NCBI RefSeq assembly: GCF_050948175.1
Contig: NC_135209.1
Coordinates: 310,001 to 374,000 of the forward strand
DNA length: 64,000 bases
Reading direction: 5' to 3'
From: Xylocopa sonorina
Lineage: Eukaryota > Arthropoda > Insecta > Hymenoptera > Apidae
In this document: piece by piece, positions 1 to 11,699 of the stretch
Position numbering within the stretch: the first letter of the stretch is position 1
Layout of the letters: each line of letters begins with the position of its first letter
Made by a program: the position numbers and the translations under genes
The notes under the pieces: generated by a model
Seen by the model: only the letters and a program-made list of their open reading frames with translations
Databases searched by the model: none
What the model was told of the DNA's origin: nothing

Positions 1-225
1 TGGAGTGGGCTGTAGGCTTCGGTATTGTTCGGGTCCATCGATCAGTGGATTTCGGCGATTTCCTCTTCTCGCCCCCTTGGGTGTCCCTGAGGGGATCCTC
101 CTGATCATTTAAATTGCGTAGCGCCTCGCGCGCCGCGCTCCCATGGCCCACCTGCAGGGCCGCTGAACTTTTGACTTCTCTTTAGGGGGTTAAGGATGGT
201 TGAGGACCTTCTCACATCCCAGAGC
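1..225. other. Non-satellite flanking DNA at the array edge
   Basis: This stretch shows none of the 174-bp satellite landmarks and is more GC-rich in its middle (about 115-170) than the array that follows. I recognise no gene, transposon end or RNA in it. It is probably the sequence into which the array grew, or an old inserted repeat. The boundary is approximate, because the first satellite-like words are badly decayed. Confidence 0.6.
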
Positions 226-720
226 ATTATAAAGCACAAAAGCATATAAGCATAATGCGATGCATAGAGCTTTACAACCTTCTAACTTACTTTGAACTGT
301 TTATATGAAATGCGATATTGAGGTGCATGAAGCATGACAAATTAAATGCTTCGGCACCTGGACATCTAGAAACGCTATCCCCGGGCAAGAAAGTGTAGGG
401 TTCACACTCAATTCATGTGCAGAAGCAGATAAACATAACGCGATGCTATGAATATTACATCTTATCATGAAATATAGAAGTAAGATGCGCAGCCGCGTTT
501 TACGAAGCATTAGAACTCTATTGCTTCTAAACCTTCAGATATAGAAACGAAATTCCGTAGCAAGGAAGTGATGCATTTACATTCATTTGAAGTGTAGAGA
601 AGATATACATAACGCGTTGCATTGAAATTACATCTTATCATGTGACTTAGAACTGATATGCGATATCGCGTTTTATAAAGAGTTAGAAATCTATTGTTTC
701 GATGCGTAGACATCTAGAAA
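226..720 (-). repeat. Decayed edge monomers of the 174-bp satellite
   Basis: Satellite words appear but are heavily altered: GCGATATTG near 314, the CTGGACATCTAGAAACGCTAT block near 358-378, ATCTTATCATGAAA near 450, and a more normal GCGTTTTA-GAAGCATTAGAACTC block near 495-520. Spacing is still roughly monomeric. The first 75 bases or so are only doubtfully satellite. Monomers nearest the edge are clearly more diverged than those after about 720. Short open frames here are chance readings of the repeat. Confidence 0.75.
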
Positions 721-1224
721 CGCAATTTCCTAGCCAAGAAGTGTGGCATTTGCATTCTTTTGAAGTGTAGACGAGGTATACATAACACTTCGCAATGAAT
801 ATTATATCTTATCATGAAACACAGAAATGAGATGCTAGTGCTTCGATACGTACATATCTGGAAACGCATTTCCTAGCAAGGATGTGTGGCATTTACAATC
901 TTCTGAAGTGTAGACGAGGTATACATAACACTTCGCAATTAATATTATACCGTATCGTAAAACATAGAACTGAGATGTTATATCTCGTTAATAGAAGCAT
1001 TAGAAATCTATTGCTTCGATACGTAGACATCTGGAAACGCATTTCCTAGCAAGGAAGTGTGCATTCACATTCTTTTGATGTGTAGACGAGGTATAAATAA
1101 CACTTCGTAATGAATCTTGTATTATATCATGAAACATAGAATTGCGATGCGACATCGCGTTTTAAGAAGCAATAGAACTCTACTGCTTCGATACGTAGAT
1201 ATCTGGATACGCTACTTTCTGGCA

Positions 1225-2365
1225 AGAAAGTGTGGCATTTACATTCTTTTGAAGTGTATTCGAGGTATACCTAACACTTCGCAATGAATATTACATCTTA
1301 TCATGAAACATAGAAATGGGAAGCGATATCGCGTTTTGAGACGCATTACACATCTATTGCTTCGATACGTAGACATCTGGGAACGCTATTGCCCGGCAAG
1401 GAAGTGTAACATTTACATTCCTTTGGAATGTAGAGGAGGTATGCATAACACATCGCAATGATTATTATATCTTATCATAAAACATAGAACTGATATACGT
1501 TATCGCGTTTTAGGAAGCATTAGATCTCTATTGCTTCGATACATAGACATCTGGAAACGCATTTCCTAGCAAGGAAGTGTAGTATTTACATTCTGTTGAA
1601 GTGTGGACGAGGTATACATAACACTTCGCAATGACTGCTATATCTTATCATGAAACATAGAAATGCGATAAGATATCGCGTTTCAAGTAGCATTAGAACT
1701 CCATTGCTTCGATACGTAGAGACCAGGAAACGCAATTTCCTAGCATGGAAGTGTGGCATTTACATTCCTTTGAATTGTAGACGAGGTATACATAACACTT
1801 CGCTATGAATATTATATCTTATCATGAAACATACAAATGAGATGCGATATCGCGCTTGAATAAGCATTTGAACTCCATTGCTTCGAAACGTAGACATCTG
1901 GAAGCGCATTTCCTGACAAGAATGTGTGGCATTCACATTCATTTGAAGTGTAGACGTGGTATACGTAACATTTCGCAATGAATATTATGTCTTATCGTAC
2001 AACATAGAACTGAGGTGCGATATCGCGCTTTAAGAAGCATTAAAACGCTATTGCTTCTATACGCAGAAATCTGGAAACGCTATTCCCTAGCAAGGAAGAG
2101 TGGCATTTATATTCATTTGAAGTGTATACGTCTTATACATAACACTTCGCTGTGAATATTATAACTTACCATGCAACATAGAATTGAGATGCGATATCTC
2201 GATTAAAGGAGCATTAGAACTGTATTGCTTCGATACGTAGCAATCTGGAAACGCTATTTCCTAGGAAGGAAATGTGGCATTTACATTCTTTTGATGTGTA
2301 AACGTGGTATGCATAACACTTCACAATGAATTTTATATCATATCGTGAAACATAGAAATGAGACG
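1225..2365 (-). repeat. Satellite higher-order block, copy 1 (1735-bp spacing)
   Basis: This 1.1-kb block of about 6.5 monomers recurs at about 2960-4100. Matching words (ATGGGAAGCG at 1316 against ATGGGAATCG at 3051, TGATATACGT at 1491 against 3226) are 1735 bp apart, close to ten monomers. Shared private variants include TTGAGACGCATTACAC, GCCCGGCAAGGAAG and GCAATGACTGCTATATC. A segment of several monomers was evidently duplicated as a unit. Confidence 0.85.
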
Positions 2366-2959
2366 CGATATCGCGTATTAAGGCGCATTAGAACTCTAAT
2401 GCTTCGAAACGTAGACATCTGGAAACGCATTTCCTAGCAAGGAATTGTGGTAATTACATTCTTTTGATGTGTAGACGAGGTATACATAACACTCTACAAT
2501 GAATATTATGTCATATCATGAAACATAGATATGAGACGCGATATCGCGTTTTAAGCAGCATTACAACTCTATTGCTTTGATACGTAGACATCTGGAAACG
2601 CATTTCCTAGCAAGGAAGTGTGGCATTTACATTCTTTTGAAGCGTATTCGAGGTATACCTAACACTTCGCAATGAATATTACATTTTATCGTGAAACATA
2701 AAAGTGAAATGCGTTATCACGTTTTAAGCAGCATTACAACTCTATTGGTTCGATATGTAGGCACCTGGAAACGATATTTCCTAGCAAGTAAGTATGGCAT
2801 TTACATTCTTTTGAATTGTAGACGAGGTACACATAACACTTCGCTATGAATATTATATCTTATCTCGAAACATACAAATGAGATGCGATATCGCGCTTGA
2901 ATAAGCATTGGAACTTCATTGCTTCGAAACGTAGACATCTGGAAACGCATTTCCTGGCA

Positions 2960-4100
2960 AGGAAGTGTGGCATTTACATTCTTTAGAAGTGTACTCGAGG
3001 TATACCTAACACTTCACAGTGAATATTACATCTTATCATGAAACATAGAAATGGGAATCGATATCGCGTTTTGAGACGCATTACACATCTATTGCTTCGA
3101 TACGTAGACATCTGGGAACGCTATTGCCCGGCAAGGAAGTGTAACATTTACATTCCTATGGAATGTAGAGGAGGTATGCATAACACATCGCAATGATTAT
3201 TATATCTTATCATAAAACATAGAACTGATATACGTTATCGCGTTTTAGGAAGCATTAGATCTCTATTGCTTCGATACATAGACATCTGGAAACGCATTTC
3301 CTAACAAGGAAGTGTAGCATTTACATTCTGTTGAAGTGTGGAGGAGGTATACATAACACTTCGCAATGACTGCTATATCTTATCATGAAACATAGAAATG
3401 CGATAAGATATCGCGTTTCAAGTAGCATTAGAACTCCATTGCTTCGATACGTAGAGACCAGGAAACGCTATTTCCTAGCATGGAAGTGTGGCATTTACAT
3501 TCTTTTGAATTGTAGACGAGGTATACATAACACTTCGCTATGAATATTATATCTTATCATGAAACATACAAATGAGATGCGATATCGCGCTTGAATAAGC
3601 ATTTGAACTCCATTGCTTCAAAACGTAGACATCTGGAAGCGCATTTCCAGACAAGAATGTGTGGCATTCACATTCATTTGAAGTGTAGACGTGGTATACG
3701 TAACATTTCGCAATGAATATTATGTCTTATCGTACAACATAGAACTGAGGTGCGATATCGCGCTTTAAGAAGCATTAAAACGCTATTGCTTCTATACGCA
3801 GAAATCTGGAAACGCTATTCCCTAGCAAGGAAGTGTGGTATTTATATTCATTTGAAGTGTATACGTCTTATACATAACACTTCGCTGTGAATATTATAAC
3901 TTACCATGCAACATAGAATTGAGATGCGATATCTCGATTAAAGGAGCATTAGAACTGTATTGCTTCGATACGTAGCAATCTGGAAACGCTATTTCCTAGG
4001 AAGGAAATGTGGCATTTACATTCTTTTGATGTGTAAACGTGGTATGCATAACACTTCACAATGAATTTTATATCATATCGTGAAACATAGAAATGAGACG
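2960..4100 (-). repeat. Satellite higher-order block, copy 2
   Basis: Second copy of the block at about 1225-2365, offset by 1735 bp and differing by scattered substitutions, for example GCATTTCCTAACAAGG in place of GCATTTCCTAGCAAGG. The sequence between the copies (2365-2960) is ordinary subfamily-1 satellite. Confidence 0.85.
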
Positions 4101-4789
4101 CGATGTCGCGTTTTAAGAAGCATTACAACCCTATATCTTCGATACGTAGAAATCTGGAAACGCATTTCCTAGAAAGGAGGTGTGGCACTTACATTCTTTT
4201 GAAGTGTAGACGAGGTGTACATAACACTTCGGAATGAATATTATAACTTATCATGAAACATACAAATGAGACGCGACATCGCGTTTTAAGAAGCATAAGA
4301 ACTCTATTGCTTCGATACGTAGAAATCTGGAAACGCATTTCCTAGCAAGGAAGTGTGGCATTTACATTCTTTTGATGTGTATTCGAGGTATACCTAACAC
4401 TTCGCAATGAATATTATATCTTAGGCGAAACACAAAACTGAAATGCGTTATCGCGTTATAAGAAGCAATACAACTCTATTGCTTCGATATGTAGGCATCT
4501 GGAAACGATATTTCCTAGCAAGGATGTGTGGCATTTACATTCTTTGGAAATGTAGACGAGGTATACATAACACTTCGCAATGAATAATTATATCTTATCA
4601 TGAAACATAGAACTGCTATGCGATATCGCTTTTTAAGAAGCATAAGAACTCTGTTGCTTCGATACGTAGACATCTGGAAACGCATTTCCTAGAAAGGAGG
4701 TGTGGAATTTACATTCTTTTCAAGTGTAGACGAGGTATACATATCTCTTCGCAATGAATATTATATCTTATCATGAAACATAGAATTGA

Positions 4790-7700
4790 GATGCAATATC
4801 GCGTTTCAAGAAGCATTAGAAATCTATGCTTGCGATACGTTCACATCTGCAAACGCTATTTCCTAGCAAGGAAGTGTCGCATTTACATTCCTTTGAAGTG
4901 AATAAGAGTTTACATGACATATCGCAATGAATATTATGTCTTATCATGAAACATAGAAATGTGTTGCGATATCTCATTTTAAGAGGCATTAGAACTATGT
5001 TTCTTCGATACGTAGACATCTGCAATCGCTACTTCTTAGCAAGGAAGTGTCGCATTTACATACTTTAGAAGTGAATACGAGGTACACATGACACTTCGCA
5101 ATGAATATTATGTCTTATCATGATAACATAGAAATGAGATGCGATATCTCGTTTTAAGTGATATCTCATTTGAAGTGTATCCGAGGTATACATCCCACTT
5201 CACAATGAATATTATATCTTATCACGAAACATAGAAATGGGATGCGATATCGCGTTTTAAGAAGCATTGGAACACTATTGCTTGCATACGAAATCATCTG
5301 CAAACGAAATTTCCTAGCAAGGAAGTGTCGCATTTACATTCATTTGAAGTGTAAACGAGGAAGACAAAACACTTCGGAATGAATATTATATTTCATCATG
5401 AGAAATGGAAATGAGATGCGATATCGCGTTTTAGGAAGCATTAGAAGTCTATTGCTTCGATACGTAGACATCTGCCGACGCTATTTCCTAGCAACATTTA
5501 TTTTATTTACATTTATTTGAAGTGTAGACGAGGAATAAATAACACAATGAAAATTATATATTATCATGAGACATAGGAATATCGCGATTTAAGAAGCAAT
5601 ACAACTCTATTGCTAGATACGTAGATATCTGCAAACGCTATTTCCTAACCAGGAAGTGTCACATTTACATTCTCTTGAAGTGAATACGAGGTATACATAA
5701 CAATACACAATGAATATTATATCTTGTCATGAAACATAGAAGTGAGTAGCGATATCCCGTTAAAAGAAGCATTAGAAATCTATTGCTTCGAAACGGAAAC
5801 ATCTGCAAACACTTTTTCCTAGCAAGGAAGTGTCGCATTTACATTCACTTGAAGCGTGTGCGAGGTATAAATGACACTTCGCAATGAATATTATATCTTA
5901 TCGTGAAACATAGAAATAAGATGCGATATCGCGATTTAGGAAGCGTTAGAACTCTTTTGCTACGTTACGTTGACATCTACAAAACGCTATTTCCTAGTAA
6001 GGAAGTGTCGCATTTACATTCTTTTTAAGTACATACGATATATACATAACACTGCACAATGAATATTATATCTTATCACGAAACATAGAGATGAGATGCG
6101 ATATCGCTATTTTAGAAGGTATAGAACTCTATTGCTGGATACGTAGACATCTGCAAACGCTATTTCTTAACCAGGAAGTGTCGCATTTACATTCTCTTGA
6201 AGTGAATACGAGGTATACATAACAATCCACGATGAATATTAAATCTCATCACTAAAAATAGGAATGAGATGCGACATCGCGTTTTAAGAAGCATTAGAAC
6301 TCTATTATAACGATACGTAGACATCTGCAGACGCTATTTCTTAGCAAGGAGGAGCCGCATTTACTTTCCTTTGAAGTGAATACGATGTATACATAACACT
6401 GCACAATGAATATTATATCTTATCACGAAACATAGAGATGAGATACGATATCGCGTTTTAAGAAGCGTTAGAACACTATTGCTACGATACGTACACATAT
6501 GCAAACGCTATTTCCTAGCAAGGAAGTGTCGCATTTTCACTCATTTGAAGTGAATAGGAGGTATACATGACACGTCGGAATGAATATTATATCTTGTCAT
6601 GAAACACAGAATTGAGATGCGATGTCGCTCTTTAAGAAGCGTTAGAAATCTGTTGCTACGTTACGTAGACATCTGCAAACGCCATTTCCTAGCAAGGAAG
6701 TGTCGCATCTGCATTCATTTGAAGTGAATGCGAGGTATACATGACACTTCGCAATGAATATTATATCTTATCATGAAGCATAGAAATGAGATGCGATATC
6801 GCGATTTAAGGAGCATTAGAACTCTATTGCTTCGATACGTAGAAATCTGGAAACGCCATTTCCTAGCAAGGAAGTGTCGCATTCACATTCTTCGGAAGTG
6901 GATACGAGGTATACATAACACTTCGCAATGAATATTATATCTTATCATGTAACATAGAAATGAATTTCGATATCTCGTTTTAAGAAGCATTAGAACTCTA
7001 TTGCTTCGATAAGTAGACATCTGCAAACTCTATATCCTAGCATGGAAGTGCCGCAATTATACTCTTTGCAAGTGAATAAGAGGTAGACATGACACTTCGC
7101 AAAGAATATTATATCTTTTCATGTAACATAGAAATGTGTTGCGATATCTCGTTTTAAGAAGCATTAGTACGCTATTGCTTCGATGCGTAGACATCTGGAT
7201 ACGCTATTTCCTGGCAAGGAAGTGTCGCATTTACATTCATTTGAAGTGTACACGAGGTATACATAACACTCCACAAAGAATATTATATCTTATCATGAAA
7301 CATAGAAATGAGATGCGATATAGTGATTTAAGATGCATTAGAACTCTACTGTTTCGATGGGTAGACATCTGTAAACGCTACTTCCTAGCAAGGAAGTGTC
7401 GCATTTACATTTTTTTGATGTGAATACGAGGTATACATGACACTTCGAAATGAATATTATACCTTATCATGAAACATAGAGATGAGATGCGATATCGCGT
7501 TTTAAGATGCATTAGAACTCTATTGCTACGATACGTAGACATCTGCAGACGCTATTTGACGCTAGCTTCTTGTGACGCTAGCAATGAAGTGTCACATTTA
7601 CACTCAATTCAAGTGAATACGAAGTATACATTACACTGCACAAAGAATATTATATCTTATCATGAAACATAGAAATGAGATGCGATATAGTGATTTAAGA

Positions 7701-8837
7701 TGCATTAGAACTCTACTCTTTCGATGGGTAGACATCTGTAAACGCTACTTCCTAGCAAGGAAGTGTCGCATTTACATTTTTTTGATGTGAATACGAGGTA
7801 TACATGACACTTCGAAATGAATATTATACCTTATCATGAAACATAGAGATGAGATGTGATATCGCGTTTTAAGATGCATTAGAACTCTATTGCTACGATA
7901 CGTAGACATCTGCAGACGCTATTTGACGCTAGCTTCTTGTGACGCTAGCAATGAAGTGTCACATTTACATTCATTTGAAGTGTACACGAGGTATACATAA
8001 CACTCCACAAAGAATATTATATCTTATCATGAAACATAGAAATGAGATGCGATATAGTGATTAAGATGCATTAGAACTCTACTGTTTCGATGGGTAGACA
8101 TCTGTAAACGCTACTTCCTAGCAAGGAAGTGTCGCATTTACATTTTTTTGATGTGAATACGAGGTATACATGACACTTCGAAATGAATATTATACCTTAT
8201 CATGAAACATAGAGATGAGATGCGATATCGCGTTTTAAGATGCATTAGAACTCTATTGCTACGATACGTAGACATCTGCAGACGCTATTTGACGCTAGCT
8301 TCTTGTGACGCTAGCAATGAAGTGTCACATTTACACTCAATTCAAGTGAATACGAAGTATACATTACACTGCACAATGAATACTATATCTTATCATGAAA
8401 CATAGAAATGAGATGCGATATCTCGTTTTAAGAAGCATTAGAACTCTGTAGCTTCCATACGTAGGCATCTGGCATCGCTATATCCTAGCAAGGAAGTGTC
8501 GCATTTACTTTCTTTTGAAGTGAATACGAGGTATACATAACACTGCACAATGAATATTATATGTTATCATGAAACATATAATTGAGATGCCATATCGCGT
8601 TTTGAGTAGCATTTAGAATTTTATTGCGACGAAACGTAGACATCAGCAAACGCTATTTCCTAGCAAGGAAGTGTCGCATTTAGATTCTTCTGAAGTGAAC
8701 ACGAGGTATACATGACACTGCGCAATGAATATTATATCTTATCACGAAACATAGGAATGAGATGCGATATCGCGATTTAAGAAGCATCAGAAATCTATTG
8801 CTGCGATACGTAGACATCCGCAAACGCTATTTCCTAG
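4790..8837 (-). repeat. 174-bp satellite array, subfamily 2 (minus orientation)
   Basis: From about 4790 the monomers change to the type seen in the rest of the window: ATCTGCAAACGCTATTTCC and GTGTCGCATTTAC, often with AAGTGAATACGAGG in place of AAGTGTAGACGAGG. Orientation is still minus. A truncated monomer sits at about 5155-5175, where GTTTTAAG runs straight into TGATATCTCATTTGAAGTG. The array stops abruptly inside TTTCCTAG at 8837, where an LTR begins. Confidence 0.9.
7290..8400 (-). repeat. Dimeric higher-order repeat, 366-bp unit, three copies
   Basis: Three consecutive dimers carry an insertion in one of the two monomers. After GACGCTATTT the sequence reads GACGCTAGC, TTCTTGT, GACGCTAGC, that is, two 9-bp direct repeats around a 7-bp spacer. 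These insertions start at 7558, 7925 and 8291, so the unit is 366-367 bp (one normal monomer plus one enlarged by about 17 bp). Copies are nearly identical, pointing to recent local amplification. Confidence 0.9.
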
Positions 8838-8845
8838 TGTAACGT

Positions 8846-8860
8846 CAGGCGTACCGCCTG
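8846..8860. other. Inverted repeat near the LTR 5' end
   Basis: CAGGCG, TAC, CGCCTG forms a perfect 6-bp stem with a 3-base loop, eight bases inside the LTR. The other LTRs keep a shorter version at the same place (5-bp stem at the 20.9- and 53.7-kb LTRs, 4-bp stem at 43.9 kb). The role is unknown; it could form part of an end-recognition site. Confidence 0.6.
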
Positions 8861-9411
8861 CCACCCTCCGGCGTCCACCTCATTATCCCCAGCATCCGTA
8901 TCCGGAGCCCCTGCACACGGGCCACCCGCCGACTCGCCGTCCCTACAGAAGGAGACAAAGGTACGAGAGGGAAGAAGGATGTAGCATGCCGCGCCCACGC
9001 GCAATCTCCACACACGAGGGGGAGGACTTCACGCCGTATTACGAGGGCGAGGAGCTCTCCGACACGTACTGGGTCGAATCCCCAGCGATCACGAAGCCCT
9101 ATACGTACTTCTCGTACATGTGGGATTAGAATAAGCACACTACTCACCTATGTACATACACACCAACACACACCTAGATTTAAGTGAATATATGTATATA
9201 TTTCATTCATGCACGGTTATGTTCCGTTGCACTCGCGCGCACACTCGACGCTCGCGGCTCACGCTTAACGCGGGCCGCGCCCCACTCCGAACGGCCGCCC
9301 CACCACGAGGGCCGAGCGGCCGACCTACTCCGACCGTCCGCCCCACCGCGAGGGCCCAGCGACTCGCACGCCGCGCGACCAGAGGAGGTCGCGGACGCGA
9401 GATCCGAGAGT

Positions 9412-9498
9412 CAGTTCCTATCTCATCTCCGAACCGATGAGTTCCTATCTCATCTCCGAACCGACGAGTTCCTAACTCGCCTCCAGCATCCGAACGAT
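9412..9498 (+). repeat. 27-bp tandem repeat within the LTR
   Basis: Three units starting at 9412, 9439 and 9466 share the core AGTTCCTATCTCATCTCCGA. The third is diverged and carries an insertion. I do not see this expansion in the other LTRs of the window, so it is local to this subfamily or copy. Confidence 0.8.
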
Positions 9499-11699
9499 GC
9501 ACTTTCGATCCGAGCAATAGGCTCATTCGCAACGAGCAATTAGCTCTACTGCATTCGTCTCTATCCATACTCCCATAGCGGAGTCCATTCGATACTTTAT
9601 ACTATTTCTAATTCTCATTGTAATCGTTAGTCAGTAACTTAGAATTTAGTCAAGTGTATCTATTATAGTGAAATCATAGAATATAGTTTATTTTTACCAG
9701 ATTCAAAGTATCTTTATTCGAGTTCAAATGCAATTCCTTAATTCTAATGCACGGGTACGCTCGCGATTATTCTAATTCTATATCTCATCTGCGATAGTCT
9801 TGAGGCTCGACGACTAGAGCGAACCAGCGCTTAGTTGCTCCATCCTCACTTCTACCGTGTACAGAATATCTTGCGCCCAGGTTTATCCCGGTAAGCTAGA
9901 GCGAACCAACGCTTAGCCGCGCCGTACTCGACCGAAGTTCAAGTATTCTCGACGAGCCTTGCACCTCCGACAAAGCGTACACGACGCGCGGGGAGGAGAG
10001 AGTTTATTCGTCGTCTCGCTCGGGAATACGTGGGTGATGCACCAGAATATTCAATTTCCTGCGCTCGAGTCCTGGTTCCTGTGAAGGAAGTTTCCTTCGC
10101 CACACGACCCGTACGAGTCGCCGATCTTCAGGGCCAAACGCCGATACTTGCCAGCCGGAGTCAACCCGCCTGGACGCTTATTCCCGGTTGCGGATCCAAG
10201 GCGGTCCAGGTACCTGGAAAGAGAAATCAGACAGCGGAATCAAGCCTTCGCAAGGTAAGTTTAGTGTTAATTGCCGTTTTATCGAGTCCGAAACGCCAAC
10301 GAACCCGGTCCGGATGCAATTCGCGTTATTTTCGGGAACGGTTACGACTTTGTGCCACCGTTGCGAGCGCAACCGCACCTCGGGACGTGACAATAGCGAT
10401 TCCAGATGACTATATATCGAAGCAATAGAGTTCTGATTCTTCTCAAAACGTGATATCGCATATCATTTCTATGTTTCATAATAAGATATAATATTCACTG
10501 CGAAGTGTGATGTATACCTCGCATACACTTCAAGTGAATGTAAATGCGACAATTCCTTGCTAGGAAGTAGCGTTTGCAGATGTCTAAGTATCGAAGCAAT
10601 TGAGTTCTAGTGCTTCTTAAAACGAGACATCGCATCTCACTTCTAAGTTTCATGATAAGATATAATATTCATTGCGAAGTGTCATGTATACCTCTGATAC
10701 ACTTCAAACGAATGTAAAGGCGACACTTCCCTGCGTGGAAATAGCGTTTGCACATGTCTAAGTATCGAAGCAATAGAGTTCTAATGCCTCTTAAACCGCG
10801 ATGTAGCATCTCACTTCTATTTTTCGTGATAAGATACAATATTCATTGCGAAGTGTTATGTATTCCTCGCAAACACTCCAAATGTATATAAGTACGACAC
10901 TTCCTTGCTAGGATATAGCGTTTGCAGATGTCTACACATCGAAGCAATAATGTTCTAATGCTTCTTAAATCGCGATATCGTATCTCATTTCTATGTTTCA
11001 TGATAAGATATAATATTCATTGCGAAGTGTCATGTATACCTCGTATACACTTCAAAAAAATGTAATTGCGACACTTCCATGCTATTAAATAGCGTTTGCA
11101 CATGTCTACGTATCGTAGCAATTGAGTTCCAATGCTTCTTAAATCGCAAGATCGCATCTCATTTCTATGTTTCGTGATAAGATATAATATTCATTGTGGA
11201 GTGTCATGTATACCTGTTATTCACCTCAAAAGAATGTAAATGCGACACATCCTTGCTACGAAATAGAGTTTCCAGTTGTCTACGTATGGAAGCAATATAG
11301 TTCTAATGCTTCTTAAAACGCGATATCGCATCTCATTTTTATGTTTCGTGATGAGGTGTAATATACATTGCAAAGTGTTATGTATACCTCGCATACACTT
11401 CCAATAAATGTAAATGCGACACTTCCTTGCTAGGAAATAACGTTGGCAGACGTCTACGTATCGAAGAAGTAGTGTTCTAATGCTTCTTAAAACGATATAG
11501 CGCATCTCATTTCTATGTTTCATGTTAAGATACAGAATGCAATGCGAAGCGTTATGTATACCTCGTCTACACTTCAATAGTATGTAAATGGCACACTTCC
11601 ATTCTAGTAAATGGCGTTTGCAAATGTTTACGTATCGAAGCAATAGAGTTCTAATGCTTCCTCAATCGCCATATCCAATCTCATTTCTATGTTTCATGA

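Larger units (their letters stand above)
720..4790 (-). repeat. 174-bp satellite array, subfamily 1 (minus orientation)
   Basis: About 23 tandem monomers read in the minus orientation. Most share two diagnostic differences from the rest of the window. After the ACATCTGGAAACGC word the TA of CTATTTCC is missing, giving CGCATTTCC, and the following block reads GTGTGGCATTTAC rather than GTGTCGCATTTAC. One early monomer (about 815-850) lacks about 30 bp around the GCGATATCGC palindrome. Nothing else is visible; short open frames are shadows of the repeat. Confidence 0.9.
8838..10392 (+). mobile_element. Solo LTR of a Ty3/gypsy-type element at a satellite orientation switch
   Basis: The element begins TGTAACGTCAGGCG and ends GGGACGTGACA. 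These are the same 5' and 3' ends seen in the other three LTR insertions here, so it is read as one 1555-bp LTR with no internal region. It shares with the 43.9-kb LTR a GC-rich block near 9245-9300 (GCGGCTCACGC...), and it has a GACC...GGTCGCGGAC word near 9377-9395. It is clearly a different subfamily from the LTRs at 20.9 and 53.7 kb. The flanking tetranucleotides differ (CTAG at 8834-8837, ATAG at 10393-10396), and the satellite is in opposite orientation on the two sides. It may therefore be a recombinant between two insertions. Small open frames inside are not supported as genes. Confidence 0.85.

Noticed and set aside
300..8405. Open frames of 60-100 codons inside the first satellite domain
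   Set aside because: They are translations of the 174-bp repeat (same peptide words in monomer after monomer) without codon bias or known domains.
8845..10428. Several overlapping frames of 70-130 codons in the GC-rich LTR
   Set aside because: Frames overlap on both strands in GC-rich sequence where stops are rare; no domain, and not conserved in the related LTRs.
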